From: Desulfobulbaceae bacterium
Lineage (GTDB): Bacteria > Desulfobacterota > Desulfobulbia > Desulfobulbales > SURF-16
Direction of reading: 5' to 3'
Length of the DNA: 62,669 nt
Assembly (NCBI GenBank): GCA_024637145.1
Contig: JAGXFQ010000006.1
Span: forward strand, 1-62,669
Within the stretch, counting starts at the first letter, position 1. Every line of letters begins with the position of its first letter. Positions 28,073 through 36,377 of this stretch are shown here, piece by piece. The position numbers and the translations under genes were made by a program. Under the pieces are notes generated by a model, which saw only the letters and a list, made by a program, of their open reading frames with translations, was not told the origin of the DNA and did no database searches.

Positions 28073-28114
28073 AAGGGGGATAGCCGTTGCCCTGTATCCC
28101 CCTTATGCAACGGC
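28073..28114 (+). promoter_or_regulatory. Two mutually exclusive perfect hairpins (attenuator-like)
   Basis: AAGGGGGATA (28073-28082) pairs with TATCCCCCTT (28095-28104). GCCGTTGC (28083-28090), inside that loop, pairs with GCAACGGC (28107-28114). Linkers of 0 and 2 nt are too short for both stems to form together as a pseudoknot, so they compete. It lies 62 bp before the cytochrome gene and 67 bp after ligA. Confidence 0.5.
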
Positions 28115-28175
28115 AGAGGTCCTCTCTCCATGAGGGGATTTCAGCGTTTATCAGGATGACCCTGAAGGAGGAGTT

Positions 28176-29030
28176 ATGGATGTGGCGCCCATCTGGAGTA
28201 CTGTGCTCAGTTTTGTCTTTCTCGGTGTGGGTGCGGTTTGCCTTTTTCTCATATTGAAGGCGCAAGGTCGGCCGCAGGTTGAGGACTATCAGCGTCTCGC
28301 CCGGTATCATCGGTGGGGCGGCTGGCTCTTTTCTGCGCTCTTTTTTCTCATGTTCGTCTTCATGCTGGCAAGAATTGAAGATCAATGGGAAGAGTCTTCT
28401 GCCCGCATTGCCATCCATGTTGCCCTGGCAACGGCGCTGCTGGTGCTCATTATCCTGAAGGTCTCGATTCCGCGCTATTTCCCCAAGCTGCGCCAGCACC
28501 TGTTTTTGTTGGGTGTTTCCATCTATGTGGCTGCCTTCACCATGGTGGGGATTACCGCCGGCTATTATCTTATCTGGAAATATCAAGAGGTTCCCTACCT
28601 TTCCCATGCCGAATTATCCCCTGAAATGCTGGAGACGGCGATGGGCAAGCAGCTTTTTATTGAAAAATGCTCAACCTGCCATCTCCTGGAAAACATTATG
28701 CATCCCAGAAGTGAGGAATCATGGGAAAAAATTATGAACAGAATGATTGAACTGGCGGCACCGAGAATTACCCGGGCGGAGGGGGGCCAGATTCTGCACT
28801 ACCTGGCCCTAACCCACACCCCCCGTTCTGGCCGGGAGGGATCCCTTTTGCAAATGTACTGTTTTCCCTGCCATGCGCAAGAATCCGAGATTCTCGTGGA
28901 AAATTACAGCAGGTCTGATTGGCGGGAAGCCGTGCGACGGATGCGGGAATATGGACCCGACATCATTCCGGAGGAAAAGGTTGGTGAGATTGTCGATTTT
29001 CTGGTTCAGGAAACAGCGGAAGGAGATTAA
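28176..29030 (+). CDS. Four-TM membrane protein with C-terminal diheme cytochrome c region
   Basis: A 284-residue protein. Four transmembrane helices occupy residues ~6-135, with histidines in or near the helices (YHRWGG, AIHVALA) that could ligate b-type heme. A periplasmic part follows with two c-heme sites, CSTCH near residue 166 and CFPCH near 231. The second half repeats the motif layout of the first (WEKIMNRMIELA and WREAVRRMREYG), so the heme domain looks like an internal duplication. It probably passes electrons between the quinone pool and a periplasmic partner. GAAGGAGGAG precedes the ATG. No recognised oxidoreductase subunits are adjacent. Confidence 0.85.
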   Translation: MDVAPIWSTVLSFVFLGVGAVCLFLILKAQGRPQVEDYQRLARYHRWGGWLFSALFFLMFVFMLARIEDQWEESSARIAIHVALATALLVLIILKVSIPRYFPKLRQHLFLLGVSIYVAAFTMVGITAGYYLIWKYQEVPYLSHAELSPEMLETAMGKQLFIEKCSTCHLLENIMHPRSEESWEKIMNRMIELAAPRITRAEGGQILHYLALTHTPRSGREGSLLQMYCFPCHAQESEILVENYSRSDWREAVRRMREYGPDIIPEEKVGEIVDFLVQETAEGD

Positions 29031-29039
29031 GCAAAGACG

Positions 29040-29171
29040 ATGCCTGAAGGAGAGTTAACTGCCAAAGAGATTCTGATCATGCTATTATGTTGGGCAGGGG
29101 CAATTATCACCATGGGGTTGCCGGTGACCTGCTTATCCAGATGCAGAAGCAGCAAAGCAGCAAAGCCTTAG
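29040..29171 (+). CDS. Possible small membrane protein
   Basis: ATG at 29040 opens 43 codons, with a hydrophobic helix (ILIMLLCWAGAIITMGLPV) and a basic Ser/Ala/Lys-rich end. An AAGGAG lies about 14 bases upstream, inside the end of the cytochrome gene. It would be the small third member of a cytochrome-wrbA transcript. No family is recognised. Confidence 0.35.
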   Translation: MPEGELTAKEILIMLLCWAGAIITMGLPVTCLSRCRSSKAAKP

Positions 29172-29196
29172 GGCAACCTGAAACTTGTGGGGGAAG

Positions 29197-29811
29197 ATGA
29201 TGAAAGTGCTGATTGTTTATTACTCAATGTACGGGCATGTCCATAAGATGGCGCAAAGCGTTGCCCAGGGGGTTGCCTTGGTTGCCGGCGCAGAGGCAGT
29301 TTTGCGGCGGGTGCCGGAGACCCTGGCCGGTGACGTTATCGAGAAGATGGGGGCGGCGGCAACCATTGCCCTGCAACAGGAGGTGCCGGTTTGTACTGTC
29401 GAGGAACTTGCCGAGGCGGATGCGGTTATTTTCGGTACCCCCACTCGTTTCGGCAACATGTGCGGCCAGATGAAACAGTTTCTTGATGCCACTGGTTCCT
29501 TGTGGCAGAAGGGGGCGCTGGTGGGCAAGGCGGCCGGAGTCTTCACCAGCTCCAATACCCAGCACGGCGGCCAGGAGTCGACCATCCTTAGTTTTCATAT
29601 TGTCCTCCTGCATCAGGGCATGGTGGTGGTGGGCCTGCCCTATGCTTTTCCTGGTCTGAAGGAGACAGGTGAGATGAGCGGCGGCTCTCCCTATGGGGCC
29701 AGTACCATCGCCGGTAATGACGGCAGTCGGACCCCCAGTGACAACGAACTAAACGGCGCTCGTTATCAAGGAGAGCATATCGCCAGGATTGCCGCCAAGC
29801 TGGCGGCCTAA
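29197..29811 (+). CDS. wrbA: NAD(P)H:quinone oxidoreductase WrbA
   Basis: A 204-residue flavodoxin-like quinone reductase. The FMN phosphate loop [31 protein letters not shown] and [12 protein letters not shown] are all diagnostic of WrbA. The C-terminal [12 protein letters not shown] block is also typical. It performs two-electron reduction of quinones and so limits semiquinone and oxidative stress. ATG at 29197 or 29200, with GGGGGA just upstream; the in-frame TTG at 29185 is less likely. The 288 bp downstream (29812-30099) show no gene. Confidence 0.95.
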   Translation: MMKVLIVYYSMYGHVHKMAQSVAQGVALVAGAEAVLRRVPETLAGDVIEKMGAAATIALQQEVPVCTVEELAEADAVIFGTPTRFGNMCGQMKQFLDATGSLWQKGALVGKAAGVFTSSNTQHGGQESTILSFHIVLLHQGMVVVGLPYAFPGLKETGEMSGGSPYGASTIAGNDGSRTPSDNELNGARYQGEHIARIAAKLAA

Positions 29812-30099
29812 AAGGGGTGGCAGGTAGGTCAAGCCGGTGATAATGCCTTTAATTCAATGCAGACCGGTTGCGTTCTGGCCTTAAACGCTCTTTCCCATGA
29901 GGATCGCGGTGTGGGCTATTATCTGGCCGGTACTGCCTCTCCTTCCCGTGAAGGCCCCAGTCAGAAATTTCTGCGCACATGCCGCCAGGGAACGTTCGTG
30001 CTGCTGTAAGCGGCGGCACAGGATGTCAAAGGGGGCATCTGGTGGCTAGCGGCTCGCCCCTGTCAAGATGAAGAGAACAAGAAACCACTGCCTGAGGAT

Positions 30100-31239
30100 A
30101 TGATGTTTAAAGAACTTGAGCTGGGACCAAGGCAACGGGGGACTATTGCCGCGGCAATGACTCTGGGCGCGGTGCTACTGCTGGTGGTGGTTTTCAGTGC
30201 CATCGTCTGGGGATTGGCGCGTTTTGTCGGGGCCTTTCAGAATGTATTGCTGCCGCCTGTGGTTGCGGTTATTCTCACCATGCTGTTGCGGCCCTATTAC
30301 AGCTGGCTAGTGGGGCTCTGCCGGGGTTCCAAGGCCGCGGGCCTGGTTCTCTTTTTTCTTTCCGCGCTCCTGCCCCTGACCCTCTTTATCTGGTTTGCCG
30401 TCGTCTTTGTCGCCAATCAATTGCTGGGGATGTTCGAAGAATTGCCCTCCATGATCAATACCATGCTGGAAGCGGGGCAATCGCATTGGCCGCAGGCTGC
30501 TGCCCTCTTGGAGAAGTACGGGCTGATGGCCGATTTTGGCGCCTTGGTGGACAATCCCGGCGAAATGGTAACCAAGGCCCTTCGGGCTTCAGGGGAGCGG
30601 CTATCCCACTCCCTGGCGAAGATGTTTCAGTCCGTGGCCGGGCTGTTCGCCTGGGTGGTCCTGCCCGTCTACCTGGCCTTCTTTCTGATGGCGCAACCAT
30701 TTCAGCCTAGGCAAATCGGGGAATTTCTGCCGTTTCTCAAGGAAGAAACCAGGGAAGACGTTATCTATCTGTTTGATCAGTTCATCGGCATCCTCCTCAC
30801 CTTTTTCCGCGGCCAGATCATCATCGCCCTGGCCCAGGGCATACTCTTTGCCCTCGGTTTTGCCCTGGTGGGGCTGCCCTATGGCATTGTCATCGGCATG
30901 GTGCTGGGGCTGCTCAACATCATCCCCTATCTGGGCAGCATCGCCGGTCTCGGTGTCGCGCTTCCCCTGGCCTATTTTAACGACGCAGGGGGCATCCTGC
31001 AGGTGGCACTGGTGCTGGCGGTATTCAGCTTGGTGCAGGCAATTGAAGGCTATCTTCTCACTCCCAAGATTATGGGCGACCGCACCGGCCTCCATCCCGC
31101 CCTTATTATTTTCGCGGTCTTCTTCTGGGGAGTTGCCTTGGGCGGTATCTTCGGCATGATGCTTGCCATTCCTCTCACTGCCTTTGCCGTGGTCTTCTGG
31201 AGGTTGCTGAAGAAGAAGTATATGACGGAAGTGGTCTAG
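30100..31239 (+). CDS. AI-2E family transporter (PerM-like permease)
   Basis: A 379-residue inner-membrane permease with about eight transmembrane segments and a large loop between TM3 and TM4 (residues ~115-190). Family motifs are present: FRGQIIIALAQGILFALGF, GLLNIIPYLGSI, then EGYLLTPKIMGDRTGLHPA. Some homologues export autoinducer-2 and others act as Na+(Li+)/H+ antiporters, so the substrate is open. GAGGAT precedes the ATG pair (30100/30103). Confidence 0.9.
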   Translation: MMFKELELGPRQRGTIAAAMTLGAVLLLVVVFSAIVWGLARFVGAFQNVLLPPVVAVILTMLLRPYYSWLVGLCRGSKAAGLVLFFLSALLPLTLFIWFAVVFVANQLLGMFEELPSMINTMLEAGQSHWPQAAALLEKYGLMADFGALVDNPGEMVTKALRASGERLSHSLAKMFQSVAGLFAWVVLPVYLAFFLMAQPFQPRQIGEFLPFLKEETREDVIYLFDQFIGILLTFFRGQIIIALAQGILFALGFALVGLPYGIVIGMVLGLLNIIPYLGSIAGLGVALPLAYFNDAGGILQVALVLAVFSLVQAIEGYLLTPKIMGDRTGLHPALIIFAVFFWGVALGGIFGMMLAIPLTAFAVVFWRLLKKKYMTEVV

Positions 31240-31370
31240 AAAAGGCAGCAGCACTTGCGTCACTATCGAGGCGGCAGGTGCCAACAAATATCCCAGGATG
31301 ATGGTCATAGGCAATGAATTCTGCATACCGCCTGTGCTAAGCGACATTTTAGAGGGCAGAACGGGGAATC

Positions 31371-31892
31371 TTGACTGAAAGAATGACTCATAAATCCGTA
31401 GCGCTCGGCGCTCCTGGCCATCGGGGCAGGCGGGTTCTCCATAGATTTTTATGGCTGGCAGTGGGCGCCTTGTTGTGGTCTGGACATCTTCCTGCCATCG
31501 CGGTCGCCCAAAACTCCTGTGTCGGGATCAATGTGGTGATTCCGAATATTAAAAACAATGACGGCGCTGTCGCCTGCGCTCTTTTTTCGGAGCCTGAAGG
31601 TTTCCCTGCCAAGTTTATGCGTTTTGCCGACAAAATAGTGATGACAAAAATTGAGGGGCGGCAGGCGAGCTGCGATTTTATCAGCATCAAACCGGGCACA
31701 TACGCGTTGGCTGTCATTCATGATGAAAATTTGAATGGTGAGCTGGACACTAATTTTTGGGGAGCGCCCACCGAAGGCTATGGTTTTTCAAGCGGGGCAA
31801 AAGTTTCGATGTTCAAAGCGCCTTCCTTCTCTGCTGCCCAGTTAACTTATGACGGTGAGATCCTGAATCTGGAGATAAGTTTGAAATACTAA
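31371..31892 (+). CDS. DUF2141 secreted protein
   Basis: A 173-residue exported protein. The signal helix (LWLAVGALLWSGHLPAIAVAQ) is followed by one DUF2141 domain: NNDGAVACALFSEPEGFP, CDFISIKPGTYALAVIHDENLNGELDTNFWGAPTEGYGFS and a terminal beta strand. The DxNxNGxLD loop resembles a calcium-binding turn. Function is unknown. The start is TTG 31371 (GGGGA site) or ATG 31383; the sequence does not decide between them. Confidence 0.85.
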   Translation: MTERMTHKSVALGAPGHRGRRVLHRFLWLAVGALLWSGHLPAIAVAQNSCVGINVVIPNIKNNDGAVACALFSEPEGFPAKFMRFADKIVMTKIEGRQASCDFISIKPGTYALAVIHDENLNGELDTNFWGAPTEGYGFSSGAKVSMFKAPSFSAAQLTYDGEILNLEISLKY

Positions 31893-31982
31893 ATCCGAGC
31901 TGGGAAAGGGCCTGAAAACGGCAAACAGGATGACTAACCAAGAGTATGTCCAAGACGGCAGAGGCAAAGCATGCTGAACCCT

Positions 31983-32030
31983 CCGGCAAACATTTTCCGC
32001 CGGCCACAGAGAGCGGGCTCACTTTTTTTT
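31983..32030 (+). terminator. Candidate terminator after the DUF2141 gene
   Basis: CCGGC (31983-31987) pairs with GCCGG (31999-32003), and an eight-T run follows at 32023-32030 after a small GAGC/GCTC stem. It is the best T-run in the 405-bp gap 31893-32297, but the stem-to-T distance is long. Confidence 0.35.
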
Positions 32031-32054
32031 GTATCAGCGCCTTTTCAATGAGAA

Positions 32055-32084
32055 TTGCTTGTTTTGATTCAGGTGTGATACAAT
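32055..32084 (+). promoter_or_regulatory. Candidate sigma-70 promoter for hdeD
   Basis: TTGCTT at 32055-32060 and TACAAT at 32079-32084 are 18 bp apart, in a locally AT-rich stretch just after the candidate terminator. Transcription would start near 32091, leaving a ~205-nt leader before hdeD. Confidence 0.45.
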
Positions 32085-32297
32085 TTTTTCAGTGCAGAGA
32101 AGGGAAAATGGCGCAGGCGCTTAGGGGAGGCGGCAATTTTCGTCTCTTCTCAGTACCCTCCCCCCGCCAGCGGCAAGATTCTTCATTCCAAAAATATCGT
32201 CTCGTCTGGCCTGAAAAGAGGTGAAACGGCTGGCAGCCAGCGCTTTTGTCTGCAATCCATTGGATTTTTTCATAAAAAAACAGGGAGACTGACTGTC

Positions 32298-32843
32298 ATG
32301 GGTAAAACCATCAGCCAATATTGGTGGACTTTTTTGCTGCGCGGCATGATCGCGGTTTTATTTGGTATCGCCGCAATGGTTTTACCAGGGATTACCCTTG
32401 GGGTTTTGGTCCTTTTCCTGGGGGCCTTTCTCGTAGCTGACGGTTTGGTTACCCTTTTTTCTTTATTTTACGGGCGACAGCAGCGCGCCAGCCACTGGTT
32501 CTTGATGTTGCTGGAGGGTTTGGCCGGCATGTTCATCGGTGTGGGAATCTTTATATGGCCAGCCGCCAGCATTCTGGTCATCATTCTGCTGGTGGGGATG
32601 TGGGCGGTCATTACCGGTATATTGGAGATTGCCGCGGCGATTAACCTGCGCGCCTACATTGAACATGAATTTTTGCTGGGGTTGAGTGGTCTCCTCTCCA
32701 TACTTTTTGGTGTCATTCTCTTTATCTATCCGCAGCTCGGCGGTGTTGCCATGGTGTGGGCAATTGGTATCTATGCGTTATTATTCGGTATTTTGCTTAT
32801 TTTCTTGGGGTTCAAACTCCGTCGGCTGGAATTAGATGTCTAA
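32298..32843 (+). CDS. hdeD: HdeD-like (DUF308) membrane protein
   Basis: A 181-residue protein with six transmembrane helices arranged as three repeated helix pairs of the DUF308 type (FLLRGMIAVLFGIAAMVLPG, LEGLAGMFIGVGIFIWP, LLSILFGVILFIYPQLG), which is the HdeD pattern. HdeD contributes to acid and envelope stress resistance in enterobacteria; the role here is inferred. GGGAG precedes the ATG. It is followed after ~100 bp by pldA on the same strand. Confidence 0.9.
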   Translation: MGKTISQYWWTFLLRGMIAVLFGIAAMVLPGITLGVLVLFLGAFLVADGLVTLFSLFYGRQQRASHWFLMLLEGLAGMFIGVGIFIWPAASILVIILLVGMWAVITGILEIAAAINLRAYIEHEFLLGLSGLLSILFGVILFIYPQLGGVAMVWAIGIYALLFGILLIFLGFKLRRLELDV

Positions 32844-32941
32844 CAATTAAAAAAATTGTTTTGCTTGCTATGGTAAGAGTTGTCAAGGCCTGGTCAAAAG
32901 AGGGGAGGGAGCCCTTTTTGATACCGACTAAAGGGAGGGGT

Positions 32942-33805
32942 ATGAAGCTTTTTCGGTTTTCAGCGGTAATGTTCCTCTTGCTCTGGGGGTTGCTCCTCTT
33001 GCCCAGGGAGGAGGTCCGTGCCGAGGAGTCAGGTTCAGCCTCTGCAAAAAGCCCTGATTTTAGCGATCTTTTTACGCTCTATCAGCCTTATCTGGGCAAC
33101 ATCGCGGCCTATGAGCCCCTCTTTTTTTTAGTGGGAACCGAACCTGAAAAAAGTACCTTTCAGATCAGTTTCCGTTACGAACTGTTCAATCCCCAGGGCC
33201 CTTTGGTCACCAGCCATCCCTGGGTTAAGGGCTTTAATTTCGGCTATACCCAGACATCCTTCTGGGATCTCAAGTCAGACTCTGCAACTTTTGAAGATAC
33301 CAGCTATAAGCCGGAGCTTTTCCATCTCACCGGCAATCTGTCGGCGTGTCCCTCCTGGCTGCAGGGTTTGTTTCTGCAAAGCGGGCTCCATCACGAATCC
33401 AACGGCCAGGGGGGAAAGGAGTCGCGCAGCGCCGATACGCTCTACCTGAAGCCGCTGCTGATCTTTTACCGGGGAGACTCCCAGCTTGGGCTGCAGCTTG
33501 CTCCCAAGGTCTGGATATACATAGATGAGAGCGGTAATAACGGCAATATCGCCGACTACCGGGGTTATTTTGAAGTGGAGGCCAAGATGGGCAAGGCCGA
33601 CGGCCTGGTGGCCACTACGGCCTGGCGGTGGGCCAAGGAAGGCGGTTCCGTGCGGGTTGATCTGAGTTGGCCTGTGCATCACTATCTATACGATAATATG
33701 GCCTTTTTTGTTCAGATGCAGTACGTCAATACCCTGGGCGAGAGTATGCTTAACTACCATGACCGCACCGAGGCCTTCCGCCTGGGTGTCTCTTTTGTCC
33801 GCTAA
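32942..33805 (+). CDS. pldA: Outer-membrane phospholipase A (PldA)
   Basis: A 287-residue outer-membrane phospholipase. A signal peptide is followed by a 12-strand barrel with the active-site motif GLHHESNGQGG (catalytic His and Ser, as in H-x-SNG of OMPLA). NIADYRGYFEVEA supplies the Asn/Tyr region, and GESMLNYHDRTEAFRLGVSFVR is the closing strand pattern. It hydrolyses phospholipids that flip to the outer leaflet when the envelope is damaged. ATG 32942 has an AAAGGGAGG site. The upstream in-frame extension overlaps hdeD and lacks a signal. With lipocalin and Hsp20 nearby it fits envelope repair. Confidence 0.92.
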   Translation: MKLFRFSAVMFLLLWGLLLLPREEVRAEESGSASAKSPDFSDLFTLYQPYLGNIAAYEPLFFLVGTEPEKSTFQISFRYELFNPQGPLVTSHPWVKGFNFGYTQTSFWDLKSDSATFEDTSYKPELFHLTGNLSACPSWLQGLFLQSGLHHESNGQGGKESRSADTLYLKPLLIFYRGDSQLGLQLAPKVWIYIDESGNNGNIADYRGYFEVEAKMGKADGLVATTAWRWAKEGGSVRVDLSWPVHHYLYDNMAFFVQMQYVNTLGESMLNYHDRTEAFRLGVSFVR

Positions 33806-33955
33806 AAGACAAAGAAGGCCTGTTGAAAATTATTTTCTTTCATAAAAACCTCTCCTCAAGATAGGCAGCGGCTCATCCCGCTCAGCCCTCTCAAACGTGA
33901 CAATGGACTTTTTGCAGTCCATCAAGAGATGGGAAGTACTGCCTCTGGCACGCTA

Positions 33956-35185
33956 TCAATCCCGGCCATGGCACTTATTGCAAAGATTTCTCTGGAAGCG
34001 GGCGTAATCGCTGGCCAGGCGGTCATAAAATGTTTTCGCTGTTTCAGCGGCAGTACGACCTTGGGCCAGCTGGGCAGGGCTGTTGTTGTCGATGCCAGGA
34101 AAGGCACCCTCATAAGTGATAAATTCGGCATTCATATTCCAGCGGAGCATGTTGTCCCAGCCTGAGGCATGGGCCCGGTGGCAGGAGAGACACATGACAT
34201 TCACCCCACCGGCAGGTCCGCTGCTGCCCAGGGTTGCGGCCCTGGTTTTTACCAACGTATAGTCCTTGGAGCCAATCTCGTAGGGAACAAGGGAGGTATA
34301 GGAGGAAGTGTAATTGCCTGTTGCAGCCCCTGAGGATATGTAGCTATTATAATTACTGATTATCTTGGAGGTAAAGACGGCGCTGCTGCCCACTGGATGT
34401 TTATAGGCACTGTTGAGTTGGGGATGACAATTCTGGCACCACTCTGTCATGCCGCTCCCATAAACAACACGGGTATCGCCGGACGTTTCTGCCCTGTTGT
34501 AGCGGGAAGGGGCAATGGCCACAGGGGGGGCAGAACTGAACACGGGAACCTCGGGGCTGCTTTTCGGGTGATACCCCTGGCCGGCCAGCAAACGGTAGAC
34601 GCCAACGCTCTTGTCCGTCTCAGGATCAGGGCTGTCGGTATATGAACCGGAGGCAATGATGGGCGGGCCCGTGGTGGCTATGGTGCCGTCTTCAAGGCGG
34701 CGATAGCTGCCATGGGGATCGTGACAGCTGATACAGGAAAGGCTGGAGGCAGGGTAGGTGCCGCCCGGAGCCACGGCATAGTTGCTGTCCGGGCCATAAC
34801 CATAATCAAGGGCCACGATATTGTGGCCATGGTTGTCCCCTTTGCTGCTCAGGGTGAAATTCATGCCCTCAGCAACGGGCCAGGTGTAATTTTTTTTCAA
34901 CCAGCAGAAGTCGCCACCGGGCGGGAGCTGCAGACAGAGAGGGGAGCTGGCCGTATCCGTGGCAATATGATGCTGGTTGGTCAGGGGCGTCCCTGCCCGG
35001 CCCTGGTGACACCTGAGACAGGTAGAACTGGCATCGCTGCCGATCAATGCCGGCGGCGTGGTGTGGCATTCCTGGCAGTCGCCTGTGCCGCCATTATGAA
35101 ATATCTCTTGGCAGAAAGCTGCTGGCCTGAAAAAGAGGAGTGGTGACAAAATAAAAAAATGGCAGGAAAGTATTATTATTTTCAT
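33956..35185 (-). CDS. Exported hexaheme c-type cytochrome
   Basis: A 409-residue periplasmic or surface protein with an N-terminal signal peptide and six CxxCH heme sites: CQECH, CLRCH, CISCH, CQNCH, CLSCH and CNKCH. Most are followed by further histidines (DPHG, RAHA) that can serve as distal ligands, as in doubled-CxxCH cytochromes. There is a long low-complexity Ser/Tyr/Thr spacer at ~265-305. It is probably involved in extracellular or periplasmic electron transfer. It is alone on the minus strand and convergent with pldA. No partner porin or menaquinol oxidase is seen nearby. Confidence 0.9.
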   Translation of the reverse strand: MKIIILSCHFFILSPLLFFRPAAFCQEIFHNGGTGDCQECHTTPPALIGSDASSTCLRCHQGRAGTPLTNQHHIATDTASSPLCLQLPPGGDFCWLKKNYTWPVAEGMNFTLSSKGDNHGHNIVALDYGYGPDSNYAVAPGGTYPASSLSCISCHDPHGSYRRLEDGTIATTGPPIIASGSYTDSPDPETDKSVGVYRLLAGQGYHPKSSPEVPVFSSAPPVAIAPSRYNRAETSGDTRVVYGSGMTEWCQNCHPQLNSAYKHPVGSSAVFTSKIISNYNSYISSGAATGNYTSSYTSLVPYEIGSKDYTLVKTRAATLGSSGPAGGVNVMCLSCHRAHASGWDNMLRWNMNAEFITYEGAFPGIDNNSPAQLAQGRTAAETAKTFYDRLASDYARFQRNLCNKCHGRD

Positions 35186-35784
35186 AGGTTATTGATTTTC
35201 AGTGTATTACTGCGAAGCTGGTCAGGTTCAAGGGGTCTGCCTTTGACAAAGCAGACGTGGGGGCAGAGATGCAAAAAATATGCTTGTTCTGTCAGCAACT
35301 TCTCCCTTCTTTTTATTTCAGACAGTTATGGGCCTGAGAAGCGGCGCGCCGCAAGAGGGAGGCAAAACATTTTCCGAAAAGAGAATATGTTTTTTCCTGG
35401 ATTGCGGAAGGACTCTTTCTGAAGCCATTTTCACAGCAGAACTGCTGCCGAAAGCAAACCGGCCACCTTTTTTGGTGATGGCTGACCAAGGGGAGGGCTG
35501 AAGGGCACACACCAGAGCGCTAACAAAGAAAGGAGGGGATTTGTGCACAATGGACGAGGCATGATCACGCTCTGTGGCGCGCAATATGCGATGAGCATCA
35601 GGAGGAGTTGTCAATAATCTTCTGACAATACCTCTTTAGGGTCCTTTTTTTTCACAAAAAAGAGAGAGAACGCGCCATGAGAGGTACAGATACAAAAGGC
35701 AGAGAGGTGCAGCCTCTCATCAGCAGATGGTGGCTGCCATGGCGAAAGAATATTTCGTCTTAACGAAAAAAACAGGGGTTCAAA
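35186..35784. other. 599-bp intergenic region without a supported gene
   Basis: This lies between the divergent cytochrome gene and the DUF3185 gene. It contains a hairpin GTCTG-C-CTTTG-A-CAAAG-CAGAC at about 35238-35259 and several short frames, none with a convincing start site or family match. A possible 28-codon frame starts near 35677. I looked for a cyclic-di-GMP riboswitch on the minus strand and could not find its conserved core. Confidence 0.4.
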
Positions 35785-36000
35785 ATGGCAACAAATGCAA
35801 CATCAATCGTGAAGATTCTTGGTATCGCTTTATTGGTTCTGGGCGTTGGCCTGGCTTTTTGGGGCTATCAGCTGTCAGGTTCCGTTGGCTCGGAGATAAC
35901 GGAAACCATAACCGGCTCAAACCCTGACAAGGTGATGACGCTCTATATTGGGGGGGCTGTCAGTTTTGTGGTTGGTTTATTCCTTTATACGAAAAAATAA
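35785..36000 (+). CDS. DUF3185 small membrane protein
   Basis: A 71-residue protein with two transmembrane helices (KILGIALLVLGVGLAFWGYQ and LYIGGAVSFVVGLFLYTKK) joined by a GSxGSExTETxTGSxPDKVM loop, the complete DUF3185 pattern. The family is unknown but accompanies stress membrane proteins such as GlsB. A CAGGGG site lies 6-7 bases upstream. The broken glsB-like gene begins 14 bp after its stop. Confidence 0.88.
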   Translation: MATNATSIVKILGIALLVLGVGLAFWGYQLSGSVGSEITETITGSNPDKVMTLYIGGAVSFVVGLFLYTKK

Positions 36001-36014
36001 AAAAGGAAGCTATC

Positions 36015-36258
36015 ATGGCTCAAACAGTTTGATTATCTTTTTGGCAATGGGCGCCCTGGTTGGCCGGGAACATCATGCCAAGGGAATGGCTTCGGCATTA
36101 TCGGCACTATTGTTGTGGGTATTGTCGGGGCCGTGGTCGGCGGATTTTTACTCAACTTTGTCGGCATAGCAGCCGGGGTCTTGCTGGGTTCTTTGATTCC
36201 CGCCACAGTGGGTGCTGTTGTTCTGTTATTTCTCGTAAGTTTAGTGAAGAGGCGCTGA
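36015..36258 (+). pseudogene. GlsB/YeaQ/YmgE-type stress membrane protein, multiply frameshifted
   Basis: The sequence carries all pieces of a ~82-residue GlsB/YeaQ protein, but in different frames. MAQT reads from ATG 36015 (AGGAAG site). SLIIFLAMGALVG follows after a first shift, LAGNIMP after a second, and NGFGIIGTIVVGIVGAVVGG, FVGIAAGVLLGSLIP and VVLLFLVSLVKRR to the TGA at 36258 after a third. At least three indels are needed, so no full-length protein can be made. It was probably co-transcribed with the DUF3185 gene. Decay is the best explanation, since three errors in 240 bp would be unusual in a finished sequence. Confidence 0.85.
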
Positions 36259-36377
36259 TGAAAGCCTTGTGCAGCCACCCCCGGTAGAGGGGGCATGCAC
36301 CGCGAAGTTCGTCAGAAGTCGGCAGGTTTTTTAGGGGCGTCCTGCGTGGGGCATGATTTCTATGTATCTTTGCCTCC

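Noticed and set aside
28073..28114. H-type pseudoknot riboswitch
   Set aside because: Pairing topology fits, but loops of 0 and 2 nt cannot span stems of 8 and 10 bp. It is reported as competing hairpins instead.
35186..35784. Cyclic-di-GMP riboswitch upstream of the hexaheme cytochrome
   Set aside because: Such riboswitches often precede multiheme cytochromes, but the conserved core was not found on the minus strand.
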